The notes under the pieces were generated by a model that did not search any database, had not been told where the DNA came from, and was given only the letters and a program-made list of their open reading frames with translations. The position numbers and the translations under genes were made by a program. Source: Delphinus delphis (lineage: Eukaryota; Chordata; Mammalia; Artiodactyla; Delphinidae). Taken from it: DNA of 64,000 bases. Each line of letters begins with the position of its first letter. Positions within the stretch are counted from its first letter, which is position 1. Of the stretch, positions 59,166 to 64,000 are shown one piece after another. The stretch covers positions 1,426,001 through 1,490,000 of the forward strand of contig NW_027192659.1 of assembly GCF_949987515.2 (NCBI RefSeq), in the 5' to 3' direction.

Positions 59166-60500
59166 TACGGCAACGCTTTAGGGGGAGCGTGCGTGTGAGG
59201 GCGCGCGTTAGTGTTAGCGTACGGCTTAGGATTAGGGGACGGGTGAGGGTCAGGCTTCGGGGAAGTGTTAGGGTAAGGGTTCGGGCTAGGGTTAGGGTTA
59301 GCGGACGGGGACGGTTTAGGGTCCAGGTGAGGGTACGGCAATGCTTTAGGAGTGAGCGTGCGTGTGAGGGCGCGGGTTAGTGTTAGCGTACGGGTTAGGA
59401 TTAGGGGACGGGTGAGGGTCAGGCTTCTGGGAAGGGTTAGGGTTAGGGTTCGGGCTAGGGTTAGGGTTAGGGGACGGGGACGGTTTAGGGTCCAGGTGAG
59501 GGTACGGCAACGCTTTCGGGGGAGCGTGCGTGTGAGGGCGCGGGTTAGTGTTAGCGTATGGGTTAGGATTAGGGGACGGGTGAGGGTCAGGCTTCGGGGA
59601 AGGGTTAGGGTTAGGGTTCGGGCTAGGGTTAGGGTTAGGGGACGGGGACGGTTTATAGTCCAGGTGAGGGTACGGCAACGCTTTAGGGGGAGCGTGCGTG
59701 TGAGGGCGCGCGTTAGTGTTAGCGTACGGCTTAGGATTAGGGGACGGGTGAGGGTCAGGCTTCGGGGAAGTGTTAGGGTAAGGGTTCGGGCTAGGGTTAG
59801 GGTTAGCGGACGGGGACGGTTTAGGGTCCAGGTGAGGGTACGGCAACGCTTTAGGGTGAGCGTGCGTGTGAGGGCGCGGGTTAGTGTTAGCGTACGGGTT
59901 AGGATTAGGGGACGGGTGAGGGTCAGGCTTCGGGGAAGGGTTAGGGTTAGGGTTCGGGCTAGGGTTATGGTTAGGGGACGGGGACGGTTTAGGGTCCAGG
60001 TGAGGGTATGGCAACGCTTTAGGGGGAGCGTGCGTGTGAGGGCGCGGGTTAGTGTTAGCGTACGGGTTAGGATTAGGGGACGGGTGAGGGTCAGGCTTCG
60101 GGGAAGGGTTAGGGTTAGGGTTCGGGCTAGGGTTAGGGTTAGGGGACGGGGACGGTTTAGGGTCCAGGTGAGTGTACGGCAACGCTTTAGGGGGAACGTG
60201 CGTGTGAGGGCGCGGGTTAGTGTTAGCGTACGGGTTAGGATTAGGGGACGGGTGAGGGTCAGGCTTCGGGGAAGGGTTAGGGTTAGGGTTCGGGCTAGGG
60301 TTAGGGTTAGGGGACGGGGACGGTTTAGGGTCCAGGTGAGGGTACGGCAACGCTTTAGGGGGAGCGTGCGTGTGAGGGCGCGCGTTAGTGTTAGCGTACG
60401 GCTTAGGATTAGGGGACGGGTGAGGGTCAGGCTTCGGGTAAGTGTTAGGGTAAGGGTTCGGGCTAGGGTTAGGGTTAGCGGACGGGGACGGTTTAGGGTC
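59145..60500 (+). repeat. 3- and 4-unit-spaced block marked by TTAGCGGACGG
   Basis: The TTAGCGGACGG joint, preceded by GGCTTAGG and GGTAAGGG, occurs with its variant G at 59,301, 59,806 and 60,478. These are spacings of 3 units (+1 base, from the insertion AGGAGTGAG near 59,350) and 4 units. The same marker set lies at 54,294, which is 30 units before 59,301 once the five intervening deletions of 1, 6 or 18 bases (plus one more of 6) are counted. Confidence 0.8.
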
Positions 60501-61350
60501 CAGGTGAGGGTACGGCAACGCTTTAGGGGGAGCATGCGTGTGAGGGCGCGGGTTACTGTTAGCGTACGGGTTAGGATTAGGGGACGGGTGAGGGTCAGGC
60601 TTCGGGGAAGGCTTAGGGTTAGGGTTCGGGCTAGGGTTAGGGTTAGGGGACGGGGACGGTTTAGGGTCCAGGTGAGGGTACGGCAACGCTTTAGGGGGAG
60701 CGTGCGTGTGAGGGCGCGGGTTAGTGTTAGCGTACGGGTTAGGATTAGGGGACGGGTGAGGGTCAGGCTTCGGGGAAGGGTTAGGTTTAGGGTTCGGGCT
60801 AGGGTTAGGTTTAGGGGACGGGGACGGTTTAGGGTCCAGGTGAGGATACGGCAACACTTTAGGGGGAGCGTGCGTGTGAGGGCGCGGGTTAGTGTTAGCG
60901 TACGGGTTAGGATTAGGGGACGGGTGAGGGTCAGGCTTCGGGGAAGGGTTAGGGTTAGGGTTCGGGCTAGGGTTAGGGTTAGGGGACGGGGACGGTTTAG
61001 GGTCCAGGTGAGGGTACGGCAACGCTTTAGGGGGAGCGTTCGTGTGAGGGCGCGGGTTAGTGTTAGCGTACGGGTTAGGATTAGGGGACGGGTGAGGGTC
61101 AGGCTTCGGGGAAGTGTTAGGGTTAGGGTTCGGGCTAGGTTTAGGGTTAGGGGACGGGGACGGTTTAGGGTCCAGGTGAGGGTACGGCAACGCTTTAGGG
61201 GGAGCGTGCGTGTGAGGGCGTGGGTTAGTGTTAGCGTATAGGTTAGGATTAGGGGACGGGTGAGGGTCAGGCTTCGGGGAAGGGTTAGGGTTAGGGTTCG
61301 GGCTAGGGTTAGGGTTAGGGGACGGGGACGGTTTAGGGTCCAGGTGAGGG

Positions 61351-62358
61351 TACGGCAACGCTTTAGGGGGACCGTGCGTGTGAGGGCGCGGGCTAGTGTT
61401 AGCGTACGGGTTAGGATTAGGGGACGGGTGAGGGTTAGGCTTCGGGGAAGTGTTAGGGTTAGGGTTCGGGCTAGGGTTAGGGTTAGGGGACTGGGACGGT
61501 TTAGGGTCCAGGTGAGGGTACGGCAACGCTTTAGGGGGAGCGTGCATGTGAGGGCATGGGTTAGTGTTAGCGTACGGGTTAGGATTAGGGGACGGGTGAG
61601 GGTCAGGCTTCGGGGAAGGGTTAGGGTTAGGGTTCGGGCTAGGGTTAGGGTTAGGGGACGGGGACGGTTTAGGGTCCAGGTGAGGGTACGGCAACGCTTT
61701 AGGGGGAGCGTGCGTGTGAGGGCGCGGGTTAGTGTTAGCGTACGGGTTAGGATTAGGGGACGGGTGAGGGTCAGGCTTCGGGGAAGGGTTAGGGTTAGGG
61801 TTCGGGCTAGGGTTAGGGTTAGGGGACGGGGACGGTTTCGGGTCCAGGTGAGGGTACGGCAACGCTTTAGGGGGAGCGTGCGTGTCAGGGCTCGGGTTAG
61901 TGTTAGCGTACGGGTTAGGATTAGGGGACGGGTGAGGGTCAGGCTTCGGGGAAGGGTTAGGGTTAGGGTTCGGGCTAGGGTTAGGGTTAGGGGATGGGGA
62001 CGGTTTAGGGTCCAGGTGAGGGTACGGCAACGCTTTAGGGGGAGCGTGCGTGTGAGGGTGCGGGTTAGTGTTAGCGTACGGGTTAGGATTAGGGGACGGG
62101 TGAGGGTCAGGCTTCGGGGAAGGGTTAGGGTTAGGGTTCGGGCTAGGGTTAGTGTTAGGGGACGGGGACGGTTTAGGGTCCAGGTGATGGTACGGCAACG
62201 CTTTAGGGGGAGCGTGCGTGTGAGGGCGCGGGTTAGTGTTAGCGTACGGGTTAGGATTAGGGGACGGGTGAGGGTCAGGCTTCGGGGAAGGGTTAGGGTT
62301 AGGGTTCGGGCTAGGGTTAGGGTTAGGGGACGGGGACGGTTTAGGGTCCAGGTGAGGG
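61351..62358 (+). repeat. 6-unit HOR in the homogeneous right end (1,008 bp)
   Basis: Starts with a unit carrying GGGGACCG, CGGGCTAG, GGGTTAGGC and GAAGTGTTAGGG and ending GGGACTGGG, followed by a GCATGTGAGGGCA unit and ordinary units. The marked unit recurs at 62,359, 63,031 and 63,703. Confidence 0.88.
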
Positions 62359-63030
62359 TACGGCAACGCTTTAGGGGGACCGTGCGTGTGAGGGCGCGGG
62401 CTAGTGTTAGCGTACGGGTTAGGATTAGGGGACGGGTGAGGGTTAGGCTTCGGGGAAGTGTTAGGGTTAGGGTTCGGGCTAGGGTTAGGGTTAGGGGACT
62501 GGGACGGTTTAGGGTCCAGGTGAGGGTACGGCAACGCTTTAGGGGGAGCGTGCGTGTGAGGGCACGGGTTAGTGTTAGCGTACGGGTTAGGATTAGGGGA
62601 CGGGTGAGGGTCAGGCTTCGGGGAAGGGTTAGGGTTAGGGTTCGGGCTAGGGTTAGGGTTAGGGGACGGGGACGGTTTAGGGTCCAGGTGAGGGTACGGC
62701 AACGCTTTAGGGGGAGCGTGCGTGTGAGGGCGCGGGTTAGTGTTAGCGTACGGGTTAGGATTAGGGGACGGGTGAGGGTCAGGCTTCGGGGAAGGGTTAG
62801 GGTTAGGGTTCGGGCTAGGGTTAGGGTTAGGGGACTGGGACGGTTTAGGGTCCAGGTGAGGGTACGGCAACGCTTTAGGGGGAGCGTGCGTGTGAGGGCA
62901 CGGGTTAGTGTTAGCGTACGGGTTAGGATTAGGGGACGGGTGAGGGTCAGGCTTCGGGGAAGGGTTAGGGTTAGGGTTCGGGCTAGGGTTAGGGTTAGGG
63001 GACGGGGACGGTTTAGGGTCCAGGTGAGGG
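62359..63030 (+). repeat. 4-unit HOR, copy 1 (672 bp)
   Basis: Begins with the same marked unit as 61,351. Several units here match the consensus with no or one change, so this is the least diverged part of the window. Confidence 0.88.
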
Positions 63031-63702
63031 TACGGCAACGCTTTAGGGGGACCGTGCGTGTGAGGGCGCGGGCTAGTGTTAGCGTACGGGTTAGGATTAG
63101 GGGACGGGTGAGGGTTAGGCTTCGGGGAAGTGTTAGGGTTAGGGTTCGGGCTAGGGTTAGGGTTAGGGGACTGGGACGGTTTAGGGTCCAGGTGAGGGTA
63201 CGGCAACGCTTTAGGGGGAGCGTGCATGTGAGGGCACGGGTTAGTGTTAGCGTACGGGTTAGGATTAGGGGACGGGTGAGGGTCAGGCTTCGGGGAAGGG
63301 TTAGGGTTAGGGTTCGGGCTAGGGTTAGGGTTAGGGGACGGGGACGGTTTCGGGTCTAGGTGAGGGTACGGCAACGCTTTAGGGGGAGCGTGCGTGTGAG
63401 GGCGCGGGTTAGTGTTAGCGTACGGGTTAGGATTAGGGGACGTGTGAGGGTCAGGCTTCGGGGAAGGGTTAGGGTTAGGGTTCGGGCTAGGGTTAGGGTT
63501 AGGGGATGGGGACGGTTTCGGGTCCAGGTGAGGGTACGGCAACGCTTTAGGGGGAGCGTGCGTGTGAGGGCTCGGGTTAGTGTTAGCGTACGGGTTAGGA
63601 TTAGGGGACGGGTGAGGGTCAGGCTTCGGGGAAGGGTTAGGGTTAGGGTTCGGGCTAGGGTTAGGGTTAGGGGACGGGGACGGTTTAGGGTCCAGGTGAG
63701 GG
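63031..63702 (+). repeat. 4-unit HOR, copy 2 (672 bp)
   Basis: Same marked unit, followed by a GCATGTGAGGGCACGGG unit ending TTTCGGGTC. Closely parallels 61,351 onward. Confidence 0.88.
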
Positions 63703-64000
63703 TACGGCAACGCTTTAGGGGGACCGTGCGTGTGAGGGCGCGGGCTAGTGTTAGCGTACGGGTTAGGATTAGGAGACGGGTGAGGGTTAGGCTTCGGAGA
63801 AGTGTTAGGGTTAGGGTTCGGGCTAGGGTTAGGGTTAGGGGACTGGGATGGTTTAGGGTCCAGGTGAGGGTACGGCAACGCTTTAGGGGGAGCGTGCATG
63901 TGAGGGCACGGGTTAGTGTTAGCGTACGGGTTAGGATTAGGGGACGGGTGAGGGTCAGGCTTCGGGGAAGGGTTAGGGTTAGGGTTCGGGCTAGGGTTAG
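63703..64000 (+). repeat. HOR start, cut by the window edge; last 130 bases are a partial unit
   Basis: A fourth marked unit (GGGGACCG, CGGGCTAG, GGGACTGGG) starts at 63,703, followed at 63,871 by a GCATGTGAGGGCACGGG unit that is cut after 130 bases by the end of the window. The array therefore continues to the right. Confidence 0.9.

Larger units (their letters stand above)
1..64000 (+). repeat. 168-bp telomere-derived satellite array, head to tail
   Basis: The entire window is a head-to-tail array of a 168-bp unit, which I anchor on the sequence TACGGCAACG. Starting from position 1, I followed this anchor to 63,871. Unit number, 11 large indels (net -114) and 26 single-base indels (net -24) add up exactly to that coordinate, giving 381 complete units plus a partial one. 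Orientation never changes. Most units appear to differ from the consensus by a few percent. There is no unique sequence, transposon or gene in any part of the window, and the array runs through both window edges. The unit is close in length to one nucleosome plus linker, as in many centromeric or subtelomeric satellites, but the window itself does not show which chromosomal location this is. Confidence 0.98.

Noticed and set aside
24..63359. Dozens of + strand reading frames of up to 1,232 residues rich in Val-Arg
   Set aside because: They repeat every 56 residues with the satellite unit, many start at GTG rather than ATG, and they end wherever a point change such as GGGACGG to GTGACGG makes TGA. 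No domain, no codon bias separate from the repeat and no non-repeat sequence is present. They are artefacts of the 168-bp period.
5101..63899. - strand reading frames of up to 3,547 residues resembling proline-rich or threonine-rich proteins
   Set aside because: They are the complement of the same hexamers: CCTAAC gives Pro-Asn and CTAACC gives Leu-Thr. Single-base deletions switch one type to the other in mid-frame, for example near 28,931 and 33,213, which a real gene would not tolerate.
1..64000. A functional telomere tract
   Set aside because: Only about a quarter of the hexamers in the consensus are perfect TTAGGG, and the degeneration is the same in every unit. Telomerase products would be far purer. 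The origin is telomeric but the present sequence is a satellite.
1..64000. CRISPR array
   Set aside because: There are no distinct spacers between conserved repeats; the whole 168-bp unit is repeated, and G-rich hexamers run through it.
1..64000. Centromere
   Set aside because: Unit length near one nucleosome and the presence of HORs would fit, but I see no recognised centromere-protein box and no independent evidence. A subtelomeric or interstitial heterochromatic site is equally possible.
1..64000. Integrated herpesvirus with telomeric repeats
   Set aside because: Some herpesviruses carry TTAGGG tracts at their ends, but there is no viral gene or any other non-repeat sequence in 64 kb.
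1..64000. Internal sub-period of 84 bp or 42 bp within the unit
   Set aside because: Some hexamers recur inside the unit (for example TTAGGG followed by GACGGG at hexamers 12-13 and 23-24, and TTCGGG at 16 and 20), but the two halves are not more alike than expected from the shared TTAGGG origin.
1..64000. Inverted segments or transposon insertions in the array
   Set aside because: I followed the TACGGCAACG anchor through the whole window and never saw the C-rich strand on the + strand or a break longer than 24 bases.

Overview
The whole 64 kb window is one uninterrupted tandem satellite array. I see no gene, no transposon, no RNA gene and no unique sequence in it. The repeat unit is 168 bp, and by my manual tally the window holds 381 complete units plus a 130-base partial unit at the right edge. 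All units lie in the same orientation, with the G-rich strand as the + strand. Both window edges fall inside the array, so the full array is longer than 64 kb.

The unit is built from telomere repeats. 168 bp is exactly 28 x 6, and the consensus unit (positions 1-168) reads as 28 consecutive in-register hexamers descended from TTAGGG. Seven hexamers are perfect TTAGGG, nine more differ by one base, and overall 123 of 168 positions match a pure (TTAGGG)28 tract. Large indels inside units are almost all multiples of 6 (+18, -18, -24, -6), so the hexamer register has been kept through 64 kb. The consensus is about 62% GC and very strand-asymmetric (84 G, 20 C).

Above the 168-bp level there is a mosaic of higher-order repeats (HORs). 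0-5 kb: an 18-unit HOR of 3,024 bp with a second copy that I could not distinguish over 1,847 bases. 6.7-19.8 kb: 30-, 28- and 24-unit spacings between related blocks. 20-38 kb: the most diverged part, including a 22.5-27.4 kb block whose markers recur in the same order, but contracted, at 35.6-38.3 kb. 39-52 kb: a distinct subfamily marked by a GCGAGCG variant and a repeated 1-bp deletion, with 12-, 16- and 24-unit spacings, a 983/815-bp HOR containing 144-bp units, and one clearly hybrid unit. 52-60 kb: a 504-bp near-duplication, a perfect 671-bp tandem duplication, and another 30-unit spacing. 61-64 kb: the most homogeneous part, with 4- and 6-unit HORs.

The organism is a eukaryote whose telomere repeat is, or was, TTAGGG. 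Vertebrates, many other animals, many fungi and some other lineages qualify. Recurrent C-to-T and G-to-A changes at CpG sites suggest germline CpG methylation, which together with array size favours a vertebrate, but this is inference and I cannot name the species. The many very long open reading frames are arithmetic artefacts: the unit is a multiple of 3 and telomere-like hexamers rarely give stops in three of the six frames. They translate to Val-Arg, Pro-Asn and Leu-Thr dipeptide repeats and should not be annotated as proteins.
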